A stretch of DNA of 27,214 nt from an uncultured Azospirillum sp. (GTDB lineage Bacteria > Pseudomonadota > Alphaproteobacteria > RF32 > CAG-239): the NCBI GenBank assembly GCA_947383875.1, contig CANDEX010000015.1, positions 1 to 27,214 of the forward strand. Direction: 5' to 3'. Of this stretch, positions 1 to 7,653 are shown piece by piece; positions within the stretch are counted from its first letter, which is position 1; every line of letters starts with the position of its first letter. The notes beneath the pieces are model-generated. The model made no database searches, was not told the origin of the DNA, and saw only the letters and a list, made by a program, of their open reading frames with translations. The position numbers and the translations under genes are program-made.

Positions 1-1018
1 GCCACCAAATGAAACACCAATTATCAAACAACAACTTATGTTTATGATATTTGGCCAACAATGCCCATTTTCCGGCTTTAGCGGCATGCTCCCAAATATA
101 TTCAGCGGCATGCTCCCAAATATATTCATTGGAACATAAACCATTCTCGACAAAATCTTCCCAATCGATGACGTCATAAGCTTCTTTAGCCGCTAGAACT
201 GACCACTTCTTATCAGCCACATAATAATCATAATACTTGTTATTCATCAAAAAATTCTGAAAATCAAGACGATGCTTAGCCCTCCAGTCCAAAGAAACCT
301 TATAAAAATATTCTTCGCCACCGGCCTCATAAACCAACTGCAAAACGTCATCCAATGTTCTCTTTCCAAACACTTCGGGTCGATCATAAGGAAGATATTT
401 CCATTTTTTGAGTTCCAACAGTTTGAAAACGCCTTCGCTAAAATACGACAAAGGCTCAAACACCTCAAGTTCAACGAAAATATTGATAACATGATTGACA
501 ACATCGTCACCGCCAGATGAATCAGTACGACTGTCATCCACGGTTTTCAACAAGGCTTCGCTGATTTCTTGCCGACAGGAAACATCCTGAAGATAAAGAT
601 CTTTGATAATCTGAAGTTTTCCCGCCTTTATTAAAGCGACATACTCTTTTCTGCCAACAAGAACATCCCAAAACTGATACTTCACCAGACTGGCTACGGA
701 AAATTTCTTCTTGATGATATTCTTGAAATCTTTTTCTACCAGAAAATCTTCCGCCATTTCTTTTCCCCAATAGATGCAGAGAAAATCATAGACATCAGAA
801 CCAACAAAATTGCAGACCTCCAAAGCCTTGACCAGATTTTTTTCATAACCGAAATCAATCATCACATTAAGGATAAAAGCTGACAACCCATACCCTTGCT
901 TCAACAAAAAGAAAAATTTGGTCAAATCCTTGTCATGCAAAGCATCATACAAAACCAAAGCATGCTCATCAGCACTCAACAGTTTAAACCTGTCCAGTCG
1001 TTTGTTTTCATTTTTCAT
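1..1018 (-). CDS. Large hypothetical protein, 3' end outside window
   Basis: An open frame starts at the ATG at 1018-1016 on the minus strand and stays open to the left edge, giving at least 339 residues. The start reads MKNENKRLDRFKLLSADEH. It is rich in Leu, Lys, Phe, Tyr and Trp, has no signal peptide or obvious membrane segment, and looks largely helical; short amphipathic stretches such as DLTKFFFLLKQGYG suggest a helical-repeat fold. An acidic, low-complexity stretch (DDSRTDSSGGDD) lies mid-protein. Near the left edge an eight-residue unit, EYIWEHAA, occurs twice in tandem, encoded by a perfect 24-bp direct repeat. No family was recognised. No clear ribosome-binding site precedes the ATG, but a TTGACA/TATGAT promoter lies upstream, divergent from ssrA. 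The frame is convincing; the function is unknown. Confidence 0.75.
   Translation of the reverse strand, partial: MKNENKRLDRFKLLSADEHALVLYDALHDKDLTKFFFLLKQGYGLSAFILNVMIDFGYEKNLVKALEVCNFVGSDVYDFLCIYWGKEMAEDFLVEKDFKNIIKKKFSVASLVKYQFWDVLVGRKEYVALIKAGKLQIIKDLYLQDVSCRQEISEALLKTVDDSRTDSSGGDDVVNHVINIFVELEVFEPLSYFSEGVFKLLELKKWKYLPYDRPEVFGKRTLDDVLQLVYEAGGEEYFYKVSLDWRAKHRLDFQNFLMNNKYYDYYVADKKWSVLAAKEAYDVIDWEDFVENGLCSNEYIWEHAAEYIWEHAAKAGKWALLAKYHKHKLLFDNWCFIWW
81..128. repeat. Perfect 24-bp tandem repeat, two copies, inside the coding frame
   Basis: Positions 81-104 and 105-128 are identical 24-mers beginning gcggcatgctccc. The repeat length is a multiple of three, so the minus-strand gene keeps its frame and gains one extra EYIWEHAA unit. 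Exact identity suggests recent duplication by slippage. Confidence 0.9.
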
Positions 1019-1063
1019 AATGATAAAATTTAATGATTTGAATAAAAATAATTTAATGTCTTA

Positions 1064-1091
1064 ATCATACATCCCCGACATTATCTGTCAA
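1064..1091 (-). promoter_or_regulatory. Sigma70-type promoter for the leftward hypothetical gene
   Basis: On the minus strand TTGACA (1091-1086) is separated by 16 bp from TATGAT (1069-1064). It sits about 45 bp upstream of the ATG at 1018. A second TTGACA at 1103-1098 is a less well-placed alternative. Confidence 0.5.
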
Positions 1092-1124
1092 CCTTTTTGT
1101 CAAATATCATTTATATATCAGCTC

Positions 1125-1153
1125 TTGAAATATAAAAAAATTATCACTATAAT
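1125..1153 (+). promoter_or_regulatory. Promoter of ssrA (tmRNA)
   Basis: TTGAAA (1125-1130), a 17-bp spacer, and a perfect TATAAT (1148-1153) give a strong sigma70-type promoter. The predicted start near 1160 falls just at the acceptor piece of the two-piece tmRNA. Confidence 0.7.
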
Positions 1154-1159
1154 TAGTGT

Positions 1160-1240
1160 TGCCGAGTAATCGGCTATGACACTAGAGGCAATATGAAATA
1201 GGCTTTTAGGACCCGGGGGCAGTACCCGGCACCTCCACCA
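1160..1240 (+). ncRNA. tmRNA acceptor piece
   Basis: This is the alanine-accepting RNA. It starts near a GCCGA-GTAA-TCGGC hairpin (1161-1174) and ends with the T-arm, CACCTCC and ACCA at 1237-1240. The 3' end is firm; the 5' end is estimated from the promoter. Confidence 0.8.
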
Positions 1241-1392
1241 GCCGCACGGCGGCAGCGAGTAGTCATTCCTAAATTGGGATATGTGAGACTTATAATAAGT
1301 TTCTTTTAATTTTATGATGTGGAGTGTACTCCCCGTACACGACCGAATAAAAATAAAAAAACTGTATTAGAAGGCCACAGAGCACAATTTAC

Positions 1393-1605
1393 GGGGGTGA
1401 AACAGGATTGACTGGGAGCAGTAAAGATACGTAGCTGTGTTCGGTGAGATACCACCGTTATCGGTTCAAATTAAAACGAATGCTAACGATAATAACGTAG
1501 CACCGGTTGCTTTGGCTGCTTAGTCTAAAGCGACAAACATGAATTCTTGCCGCCTTGGTTGGCAGTAAGTGGGGAATGGGTCACCTAGCAACAGAACGAC
1601 CCGCT
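1393..1605 (+). ncRNA. tmRNA coding piece with tag frame
   Basis: The piece begins GGGGGTGAAACAGGATT, the conserved 5' end of tmRNA. The tag frame starts at the resume codon GCT at 1482 and ends at TAG 1521-1523, encoding ANDNNVAPVALAA. The ANDN start and the VALAA end are typical of alphaproteobacterial tags, and the final LAA is the ClpX recognition signal. A hairpin at 1578-1602 probably marks the 3' region; the exact end cannot be read from sequence. Confidence 0.85.
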
Positions 1606-1632
1606 TTTATGTTTATAAAGGGATGATTGAAG

Positions 1633-2115
1633 ATGAATGGTTATGTAAGCGAAATAAACTATGACAAACTGATTGAAAAATCTTTGAAACACGTCGTTGT
1701 TGAAGCTTTAAAAATTGCCGAACGCCAAGGATTACCTGGCGAAAACCATTTTTATATCACATTCAAAACCACTCATCCGCAGATTGGAATGTCTGACGGG
1801 CTAAAAGCCCAATATCCTAACGAAATGACCATTGTCATTCAGCACCAATATTCCAATTTGGTGGTAGCAAACAACTATTTTTCGATTGATTTAAGTTTTA
1901 ACGGCATACCGCAAACCTTAACTATTCCCTATGAAGCCATCACCTATTTCGGCGACCCTTTCGCTAAGTTTGGCTTAAGCTTCAATACGATGGAAGAAGC
2001 CGAAGACACTGTCGGCAGCCTCTTCGCCGAAGAAGAGGAAGAAGAACCTCGCAAAACATCCGGAGGCATCGCCACTGTGGTATCTATTGATGCTTTCCGC
2101 AAGAAAAACTCATGA
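1633..2115 (+). CDS. sspB: ClpXP adaptor SspB, alphaproteobacterial type
   Basis: SspB binds ssrA-tagged proteins and hands them to ClpXP for degradation. The 160-residue product has the conserved SspB core: an N-terminal helix (YDKLIEKSLKHVVVEAL), then GLPGENHFYITFKT, YPNEMTIVIQHQYSNL and FSIDLSFNGIPQTLTIPYEA. A very acidic linker (EEEEEEP) leads to a short C-terminal VVSIDAFRKK segment, the likely ClpX-docking tail. I chose the ATG at 1633 over the in-frame TTG at 1627 because the AAAGGG-type site at 1617-1622 is better spaced from it. The gene lies directly after ssrA, so tag and tag adaptor are neighbours, and it overlaps the next gene by four bases. Confidence 0.93.
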   Translation: MNGYVSEINYDKLIEKSLKHVVVEALKIAERQGLPGENHFYITFKTTHPQIGMSDGLKAQYPNEMTIVIQHQYSNLVVANNYFSIDLSFNGIPQTLTIPYEAITYFGDPFAKFGLSFNTMEEAEDTVGSLFAEEEEEEPRKTSGGIATVVSIDAFRKKNS

Positions 2116-2330
2116 TAAAAAAATCCGTCGTTATTGCTAACCGCCACTCCACCAGTATATCGCTGGAAAAAGAATTCATGGATGAGCTGAAAATCATCGC
2201 CGAACAAAAAGAGATGAGTATCAATCAGTTAGTGACGGAAATAGACTCAAAGCGTGAACAAGATAACCTCTCCAGTGCCATCCGCATTTACATTCTGAAT
2301 CATTTAAAAAAAACAAATCCCGAAGAGTAA
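2112..2330 (+). CDS. Ribbon-helix-helix domain protein
   Basis: This 72-residue protein has the look of the alphaproteobacterial ribbon-helix-helix family: a short beta segment (STSISLEKEFMDELKIIA), then helices EMSINQLVTEID and NLSSAIRIYILNHL. Such proteins bind DNA as dimers through the N-terminal strand. Its start overlaps the sspB stop (ATGA), so the two are translationally coupled. This pairing is common in Alphaproteobacteria, but the target is not known to me. A regulatory role is inferred from the fold. Confidence 0.8.
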   Translation: MIKKSVVIANRHSTSISLEKEFMDELKIIAEQKEMSINQLVTEIDSKREQDNLSSAIRIYILNHLKKTNPEE

Positions 2331-2346
2331 TCTCCGGAATTTTGTT
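2311..2346. terminator. Possible bidirectional terminator between convergent genes
   Basis: AACAAATCCCG near 2311 can pair, with a bulge and a mismatch, with CGGAATTTTGTT near 2334-2346. It lies exactly between the stops of two convergent genes. The stem is imperfect, so this is weak. Confidence 0.3.
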
Positions 2347-2757
2347 TTACCAATTTTGCAGAGAAAGATAATATTTTATCTCCTCTAATGAAAGCCGCAC
2401 ATCAATAATAAAATTCGGCACATCCTTGGATGATTGACACAAAGAAAGGGGTTTGTCATAATTCAACATCTCCTTATCAAGCCTCTTACCGCTCAAAACG
2501 CCATCTAAATAAAGCTTAACCGGAAATGACCTAAGCGAATGAACATCCAAAACAGAACGACCGCCGAAAAAAGACTTTTTCAGCATAGAACCAATATCCT
2601 GCTCACAACCATAAATTCTGATTGATTTTGAACCGTTTGCACACTTGGGTGAAATGAAAACTTCCTGATACCCCGCAGTTTTCCGTAAAGCAACAATAAA
2701 AAAAGAGAGGATTTTCATCCCCTCTTCATCAATCAGCAAAAATCTATTCTTCCTCAT
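2347..2757 (-). CDS. Hypothetical protein overlapping the hydrolase gene
   Basis: No family was recognised. From the ATG at 2757 the product is 136 residues (MRKNRFLLIDEEGMKILSFF...), with mixed helix and strand and no membrane segment. It contains the stretches GYQEVFISPKCANGSKS and SFPVKLYLDGVLSGKRLD. The open frame extends to 2817, deep into the hydrolase gene, but an overlap of only 14 bases (start at 2757) is more plausible. A start at 2718 after the hydrolase stop is also possible, though the AGAGGGG before it is too close. It is co-oriented with and probably translationally coupled to the hydrolase. Confidence 0.6.
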   Translation of the reverse strand: MRKNRFLLIDEEGMKILSFFIVALRKTAGYQEVFISPKCANGSKSIRIYGCEQDIGSMLKKSFFGGRSVLDVHSLRSFPVKLYLDGVLSGKRLDKEMLNYDKPLSLCQSSKDVPNFIIDVRLSLEEIKYYLSLQNW

Positions 2758-3532
2758 CATCTTCAAAATCGTCAACTTCGCCTTCATATCCGATATCATC
2801 ATCTTCCATGTCATCACTGTGACCGATTAAGAGATTATCTTGTTCCATTTCAATTTTTTTGCGACGACCGCGGCGTTTTTTCATCGGTGTCTTCTTCTGC
2901 ATAGCACCAATAATATAATTACCGGCAATTTTATACAAATCCACCAAATGATTATTATACATATGGTCACCTTCTTCAATCAGGGCAAAATCTACCTGAA
3001 CATTGCGCTGCGCATTCAAGCGTTTGGCTAACGCAGCCACACTGGCCGGATTGACAATTTCATCAATTCCACCCTGCAAAACAAGACCGGAAGTCGGGCA
3101 CGGTGCCAAGAAAGTAAAATCTTTTTCATTCGCCGGCGGAGAAACCGCAATAAAATTGTTAATATCCGGACGACGCATCAACAGCTGCAAACCAATCCAT
3201 GCACCAAATGAATAGCCGGCAATCCAACATTGACGAGCTTCAGGATTAACAGACTGCAGCCAATCTAATGCAACCGTTGCATCTGATAATTCACCGGGAC
3301 CGTCTTCAAATTCCCCCTGTGATCGCCCAACACTTCGAAAGTTAAAACGCAGAACGGAAAACCCCAAATTCTGAAAACAGCTGAACAAGGAATACACCAC
3401 CTTATTGTTCATTGTACCGCCATATTGCGGATGCGGATGCAAAATCAACGCAATAGGCGCGCCCGGTTTATCGCTCTGATGATAACGGCCTTCCAAACGC
3501 CCTGCGTGTCCGTTAAATAAAACTTCAGTCAT
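2744..3532 (-). CDS. Alpha/beta hydrolase with charged C-terminal tail
   Basis: A 262-residue serine hydrolase of the small dienelactone-hydrolase-like type. The oxyanion region HPHPQYGG lies at about 32-39. The nucleophile elbow is GYSFG with Ser108, followed by a likely acid Asp157 (GGIDEIVN) and His190 (EEGDHMYNN), completing a catalytic triad. The substrate is unknown; the family includes esterases and peptidases. After the core, about residues 212-262 form an unusual tail: a basic patch (KKRRGRRKK) followed by a strongly acidic end (DDFEDDEEE). The tail looks disordered and may bind a partner or nucleic acid. The gene is divergent from cysE. Confidence 0.85.
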   Translation of the reverse strand: MTEVLFNGHAGRLEGRYHQSDKPGAPIALILHPHPQYGGTMNNKVVYSLFSCFQNLGFSVLRFNFRSVGRSQGEFEDGPGELSDATVALDWLQSVNPEARQCWIAGYSFGAWIGLQLLMRRPDINNFIAVSPPANEKDFTFLAPCPTSGLVLQGGIDEIVNPASVAALAKRLNAQRNVQVDFALIEEGDHMYNNHLVDLYKIAGNYIIGAMQKKTPMKKRRGRRKKIEMEQDNLLIGHSDDMEDDDIGYEGEVDDFEDDEEE

Positions 3533-3628
3533 ATTTGTCTCTTTTTTAACTTAAAATTTAAGAACAACTAAGTATATTACATTAATGCTATATAAATTAT
3601 TAACATTTTCAAAGGAATGTATCACAAA

Positions 3629-4321
3629 ATGGAATCAAAATACAAGCTTATTTTGCAAGACGTTGATGCGGTCATCGCGAGAGATCCCGCCACCAAAAAC
3701 CGCACTGAAGCCGTTTTATTGTCTTCTGGATTGCACGCCATACTCATTTACCGACTGTCTCATTATCTTTGGAAACGTGATTTCCACCTCACCTCCCGCA
3801 TTATTTCTCAAATCGGACGCTTTCTGACCGGTGTTGAAATTCACCCCGGAGCCCAGATCGGACGCGGCTTTTTTATAGATCACGGCATGGGAGTTGTTAT
3901 TGGCGAAACCACCGAAATCGGTGACAATGTCACTTTATATCACGATGTCACCCTCGGCGGAACAACGGTTTTTGACAAAAACGGCAAAGTCACAACCAAA
4001 CGCCACCCAACTATCGGCAACAACGTCATCATCGGTTCAGGCTCACAAGTTTTAGGTCCGATAAAAGTCGGCAACAACGCCAAAATCGGCTCTAACGCCA
4101 TTGTCACCAAAGATGTCCCGGCCAACACAACCGTTATGGGCTTAGCGGCTCATAAGGTCGAAGATTTAAAAAAGAACAGCAAAAAACAATTCTGCGCATA
4201 TGGAATAAATGGAGAAACTGAAGAATGCATTAATGCTGAAGACCTCTACAAAGAAATCAAAGCTCTGCGCAAAGAACTGGAAGAAGTTAAAGAAACTGCA
4301 GCCAAATTAAGCAAAAACTAA
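3629..4321 (+). CDS. cysE: Serine O-acetyltransferase
   Basis: CysE acetylates L-serine with acetyl-CoA to O-acetylserine, the carbon backbone for cysteine. The product has the short N-terminal helical part typical of the EpsC/CysE class, then a left-handed beta-helix built from hexapeptide repeats, with the conserved [16 protein letters not shown] and [16 protein letters not shown] segments and the loop TLGGTT. The C-terminal part (about 185-230) is a charged helix, likely coiled coil. I prefer the ATG at 3629; an upstream in-frame ATG at 3617 touches the AAAGGA site at 3611-3616 and leaves no spacer. No other cysteine gene is adjacent. Confidence 0.92.
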   Translation: MESKYKLILQDVDAVIARDPATKNRTEAVLLSSGLHAILIYRLSHYLWKRDFHLTSRIISQIGRFLTGVEIHPGAQIGRGFFIDHGMGVVIGETTEIGDNVTLYHDVTLGGTTVFDKNGKVTTKRHPTIGNNVIIGSGSQVLGPIKVGNNAKIGSNAIVTKDVPANTTVMGLAAHKVEDLKKNSKKQFCAYGINGETEECINAEDLYKEIKALRKELEEVKETAAKLSKN

Positions 4322-4421
4322 CCTTTCAGGTTTAAATTAGTGAGATGTAACCTAAATGTAACTATTATTTTTATTTATTTTATAGTATGATAAATAAAGA
4401 TGGAGATTTATGGAGGCGGCC

Positions 4422-5021
4422 ATGAAAAACTATTTCTCACTAATTGCGGTTATCGGATGTCTGACTTTGGCATCTGCGACCTATGCTCAATTACCGGCAA
4501 ATCCATGGTCTCCCAAGCCCAATGATGGTTACTTTGCTAACGTTGCAAATAAAACTGATGGTACGGAAGCCCCTGTCATTCCAGAATACGGCAACGGTCA
4601 AACCGCCGGACAGGTTCTCCCCGTTGACCCTTGGGCAAAGTCTCGTGACCGCAGCGGTGTCAAAACTTGGCGCGGTTCCGCACAGCACGGAAAATTAAAC
4701 TACATTGGTGAAGCAACAACATTTGGCGATGACTACGGACAAGAACGCCTGGCTCCGGAAGTAAACCGCCACAATATGCTGGTGCTAACGGACTATTTGC
4801 GTAAAATGGGCTATAAAATCCCCGAAAGCTATGATTCTAATATCAAAAATATGCCGCAGAATTACAAAAAGATATTAAGAGAAAGCTACGAAGATGTTTA
4901 TAGTTCAAGCAATCCGCTGAGCAGCACTTTCAGTTGGATGATGGATGGTTTTGAACAAGAAACCGGTCTTGATTTAGAAAACATCCTGTTTAACACCATG
5001 GATATTCTGGCCACGGACTAA
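4422..5021 (+). CDS. Exported hypothetical protein
   Basis: The 199-residue product begins with a clear Sec signal peptide (MKNYFSLIAVIGCLTLASA, cleavage likely after TYA) and continues with a Pro-, Asn- and Gly-rich section (QLPANPWSPKPNDGYF). The second half is helical and includes NMLVLTDYLRKMGYKIPESYDSN. No family was recognised. I chose the ATG at 4422 because GGAGG at 4413-4417 is well placed and the signal peptide then starts cleanly; an in-frame ATG at 4410 is the alternative. It is followed after 11 bases by another exported small protein, so the two probably work together in the envelope. Confidence 0.75.
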   Translation: MKNYFSLIAVIGCLTLASATYAQLPANPWSPKPNDGYFANVANKTDGTEAPVIPEYGNGQTAGQVLPVDPWAKSRDRSGVKTWRGSAQHGKLNYIGEATTFGDDYGQERLAPEVNRHNMLVLTDYLRKMGYKIPESYDSNIKNMPQNYKKILRESYEDVYSSSNPLSSTFSWMMDGFEQETGLDLENILFNTMDILATD

Positions 5022-5032
5022 GGAGCAGCCGA

Positions 5033-5374
5033 ATGCAAAAACTCTTTCTCCTTGCACTCTTTGCATTAATCCTGTCTTCTCCGGTTCATGCCGAAGAAGA
5101 CGCGGTTGCAGCCTTGGAAGCAGAGGCAGACAACATCAACGACACCCCCCCGGAAAGACGCTCCAAAATTCTCGATAACGCTAATAAAAAAGTCTTTTAT
5201 CGTGTCAATAATTATTCCGAAAAGAAAAAGAAAAATATTGTTAAATTCTCCAATCAGCTTGACAAACGCTACAAGCGGATTAATAAGAAAGAATATCAAG
5301 AACCGGAAGCCGTTGATGCCAAAGACAACATCGATATGAAATACTTCTTCAAAAGACACATTAATATCGACTAA
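5033..5374 (+). CDS. Small exported, highly charged protein
   Basis: 113 residues. An N-terminal signal peptide (MQKLFLLALFALILSSPVHA) precedes an acidic stretch (EEDAVAALEAEADN) and then a lysine-rich helical region (SEKKKKNIVKFSNQLDKRYKRINKK). An AAGGAG site lies about 6 bases before the ATG. It follows the preceding exported protein closely, so they form an operon. No family was recognised; the function is unknown. Confidence 0.7.
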   Translation: MQKLFLLALFALILSSPVHAEEDAVAALEAEADNINDTPPERRSKILDNANKKVFYRVNNYSEKKKKNIVKFSNQLDKRYKRINKKEYQEPEAVDAKDNIDMKYFFKRHINID

Positions 5375-5415
5375 GTTTCCTGCATCCGCGGTTATTAAGC
5401 AACTTAGGAAATTTA
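5372..5415 (+). promoter_or_regulatory. Hairpin that can mask the trmJ ribosome-binding site
   Basis: TAAGTTTCCT (5372-5381) pairs with AGGAAATTTA (5406-5415) with one G-U pair. The right arm contains the AGGA ribosome-binding site and abuts the ATG at 5416. Folding would hide the site, so translation could depend on coupling or on an unfolding signal. This is inference from sequence only. Confidence 0.35.
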
Positions 5416-6141
5416 ATGTTCTCCAATCAACCTGTTATCATTCTTATCCGACCGCAACTTGCTGAAAATATCGGAATGACGGCTCGCGCCATGATGAATT
5501 GCGGACTTTATCACTTACGACTTGTATCCCCTCGAGAAGACCATCTGTCCCCTAAAGCCGTCTCTGCATCTTCCGGCGCAGATAAAATCCTCGAAAATGC
5601 ACAGATTTATGCATCGACGGAAGAAGCTATCGCCGACTTGCATAAAATATATGCCACTACGGCCAGACGCCGCGACATGATAAAAGAAGTCATGACGGCA
5701 GACTTTGCTGCAGACCAAATTACAACAGCCGAAAATTCAGGAATCCGCTGCGGGATACTATTCGGCCCGGAACGTACCGGCCTACACAATGACGATGTTT
5801 GCCTCGCCGATTCGATTATTGAAATACCGCTAAACCCTGAACATTGTTCTCTTAATCTGTCTCAAGCGGTTCTGCTTGTCGGTTACGAATGGTATAAACG
5901 GCAAATTCAAACCCCAGCCGCCCAAATGATAACCAACAAAACAACTCTTGCGGATAAACAAAAAGTTTTACAGTTTCTTAAGCACTTTGAAGATAAATTA
6001 GATAACTGTGGAAATTTTCGCATCTGCGAAAAACGTGAAAGAATGGTCATCAACCTTCGCAACATTTTCACACGCAACGAATTAACCGAACAGGAGTTAA
6101 ATACGCTGTACGGTATAATTAATTATTTAGATAACAAATAA
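5416..6141 (+). CDS. trmJ: tRNA (cytidine/uridine-2'-O-)-methyltransferase, TrmJ family
   Basis: A SPOUT-fold RNA 2'-O-methyltransferase of 241 residues. The three family motifs are present: RPQLAENIGMTARAM (about 12-26, with the conserved Asn and Arg), GILFGPERTGL (about 117-127) and IPLNPEHCSLNLSQAV (about 139-154), which form the trefoil knot that binds S-adenosylmethionine. TrmJ methylates the ribose of position 32 in several tRNAs. The C-terminal extension (about 180-241) is helical, as in TrmJ. The TrmH family as a whole is certain; TrmJ is the best match from motif wording and length. Confidence 0.85.
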   Translation: MFSNQPVIILIRPQLAENIGMTARAMMNCGLYHLRLVSPREDHLSPKAVSASSGADKILENAQIYASTEEAIADLHKIYATTARRRDMIKEVMTADFAADQITTAENSGIRCGILFGPERTGLHNDDVCLADSIIEIPLNPEHCSLNLSQAVLLVGYEWYKRQIQTPAAQMITNKTTLADKQKVLQFLKHFEDKLDNCGNFRICEKRERMVINLRNIFTRNELTEQELNTLYGIINYLDNK

Positions 6142-6193
6142 ATTCAGCGCAAAATGCTGCCTTTATTTTCAACAACCCCTCTGGAGATAAATA

Positions 6194-7543
6194 ATGCCTC
6201 TTGAAGACTTAACACACGCCTCCGCGGTTATTTTTAATTGGGATGCAAAATTAGTGGCTTCGACCATCTTGATTATCAGCTACCTGATACTCTTCACCGA
6301 AAAACTAAACCGCGCAGTCGTTGCCCTGTTGGGTGCCTGCTTTATGATTTTTGCTGGCGTTCTTACACAGGAAGCAGCTATCGGCGGAATAGATTTTAAC
6401 ACACTGGCTCTGTTGACCGGAATGATGATTATTGTAGGCATCGCCGAAAAATCGGGAATGTTTCAATATGTTGCCATCTGGGCAGTCCATCGCACCCGTG
6501 CCAACCCTCGCAGTCTGCTGTTCACTCTGGGATTGATTACCGCGGTATTTTCTGCGCTTTTAGACAATGTTACCACTGTTTTGCTGATTGTTCCCGTAAC
6601 TTTTCAAATTACAGAAAAACTTAAAGTCAACCCCTACCCTTACCTGATTATGGAAATCTTTGCCTCAAACATCGGCGGTACAGCAACCCTCATCGGTGAT
6701 CCTCCGAACATTCTCATCGGTTCTGCATTAAACCTGTCATTTATGGATTTTGTAAATGAATTAACACCTGTTGTTGCCGTAACCATGCTGGTTTTGATTC
6801 TGGCCTTTGACTTTGTATACGGCCGCAAATTGAAAACCAATCTCCGTAACCAGGCATTAGTTATGAAAGTAAAAGCTGTTGATGCCATTACTGATTGGAC
6901 GCTTTTAAAAAAAGCCTTATTTGTATTGGTTGCTGTCATCGGCGGCTTTGTTGCCGCAGAACACCTGCACGTTGCCAATGGAACGATTGCCATGTTCGGT
7001 GCTGCCGTTATGATGCTGCTTTATACTTTCGGTAACTCACACTCTGATCGCGATCATAAAATTGAATCTGCTTTTAATTTGGTAGATTGGACAACCATTT
7101 TCTTCTTTGCCGGTCTGTTTGCTATTGTCTACGGCCTGGAAGAAGCCGGCGTTCTGGAATTATTAGGACACAAATTCACTGAATTGACAGAAGGCAGCAT
7201 TGAAAAAACCACAATGTTGATTGTCTGGGTATCAGCCTTTGTTTCTACGGCTATTGATAACATTCCGTTTGTTGCCACCATGATTCCGCTGGTAAAAACC
7301 ATTGAAGCAGACATGGGCGGACGTGAAGCCATGATGCCTGTCTGGTGGGCTTTGTCTTTAGGTGCCTGCTATGGCGGAAACGGCTCATTAATTGCCGCAT
7401 CGGCAAATGTCATTGTTGCCGGTATGTCTCAACGCCATGGTGAACCTATTCACTTTGTTCGTTTTCTGATTTGGTCGTTGCCGGTAATGCTGGTCAGCGT
7501 AGGTATTGCAGCCCTCTATCTGCACATCCGCCACTTTATGTAA
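6194..7543 (+). CDS. ArsB/NhaD-like ion transporter, copy 1
   Basis: A 449-residue polytopic inner-membrane protein of the ion transporter superfamily (ArsB, NhaD, citrate transporters, mammalian P protein). Conserved signatures are LLDNVTTVLLIVPVTF, NIGGTATLIGDPPNILIG and, in the second half, STAIDNIPFVATMIPL and LGACYGGNGSLI; these are the two inverted-repeat helical hairpins that form the ion site. Substrate could be Na+/H+, an oxyanion or a dicarboxylate and cannot be told from sequence. GGAG lies 8 bases before the ATG. A close paralogue follows at 7654. A terminator separates the two. Confidence 0.85.
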   Translation: MPLEDLTHASAVIFNWDAKLVASTILIISYLILFTEKLNRAVVALLGACFMIFAGVLTQEAAIGGIDFNTLALLTGMMIIVGIAEKSGMFQYVAIWAVHRTRANPRSLLFTLGLITAVFSALLDNVTTVLLIVPVTFQITEKLKVNPYPYLIMEIFASNIGGTATLIGDPPNILIGSALNLSFMDFVNELTPVVAVTMLVLILAFDFVYGRKLKTNLRNQALVMKVKAVDAITDWTLLKKALFVLVAVIGGFVAAEHLHVANGTIAMFGAAVMMLLYTFGNSHSDRDHKIESAFNLVDWTTIFFFAGLFAIVYGLEEAGVLELLGHKFTELTEGSIEKTTMLIVWVSAFVSTAIDNIPFVATMIPLVKTIEADMGGREAMMPVWWALSLGACYGGNGSLIAASANVIVAGMSQRHGEPIHFVRFLIWSLPVMLVSVGIAALYLHIRHFM

Positions 7544-7566
7544 AACGGCAATTTGCCACATAACCG

Positions 7567-7603
7567 AAGCTCCTGATTTTAACACAAAATTAGGAGCTTT
7601 TAT
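7567..7603 (+). terminator. Rho-independent terminator after transporter copy 1
   Basis: AAGCTCCTGATTTT (7567-7580) and AAAATTAGGAGCTT (7586-7599) form a 14-bp stem with one G-U pair and a five-base loop, followed by a T-rich stretch. The second copy therefore probably has its own promoter in 7600-7650. Confidence 0.8.
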
Positions 7604-7653
7604 TATATAAAAAGCCTGTAATATATATTAATTTTAACGAAGGAATAAGAACT

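Larger units (their letters stand above)
1160..1605 (+). ncRNA. ssrA: tmRNA gene, circularly permuted two-piece form
   Basis: tmRNA rescues stalled ribosomes and adds a degradation tag to the unfinished protein. Here the part ending in CCA comes first (to 1240) and the part starting GGGGGTG (1393-1399) follows about 150 bp later, the permuted order known from Alphaproteobacteria. The two ends pair: GGGGGTG at 1393-1399 with CACCTCC at 1230-1236 rebuilds a seven-base-pair acceptor stem including one G-U. CCCGG-type T-arm sequence lies at 1212-1229. The segment 1241-1392 between the pieces is expected to be removed by processing; it contains a GTGTAC/GTACAC hairpin. The precursor 3' end is uncertain; I place it after the GGGTC/GACCC hairpin at 1578-1602. 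The next gene is the tag-adaptor gene sspB. Confidence 0.92.

Noticed and set aside
247..770. Two separate minus-strand short frames here
   Set aside because: They are in other frames of the continuous gene that starts at 1018 and stays open to the left edge; the long frame has better protein character.
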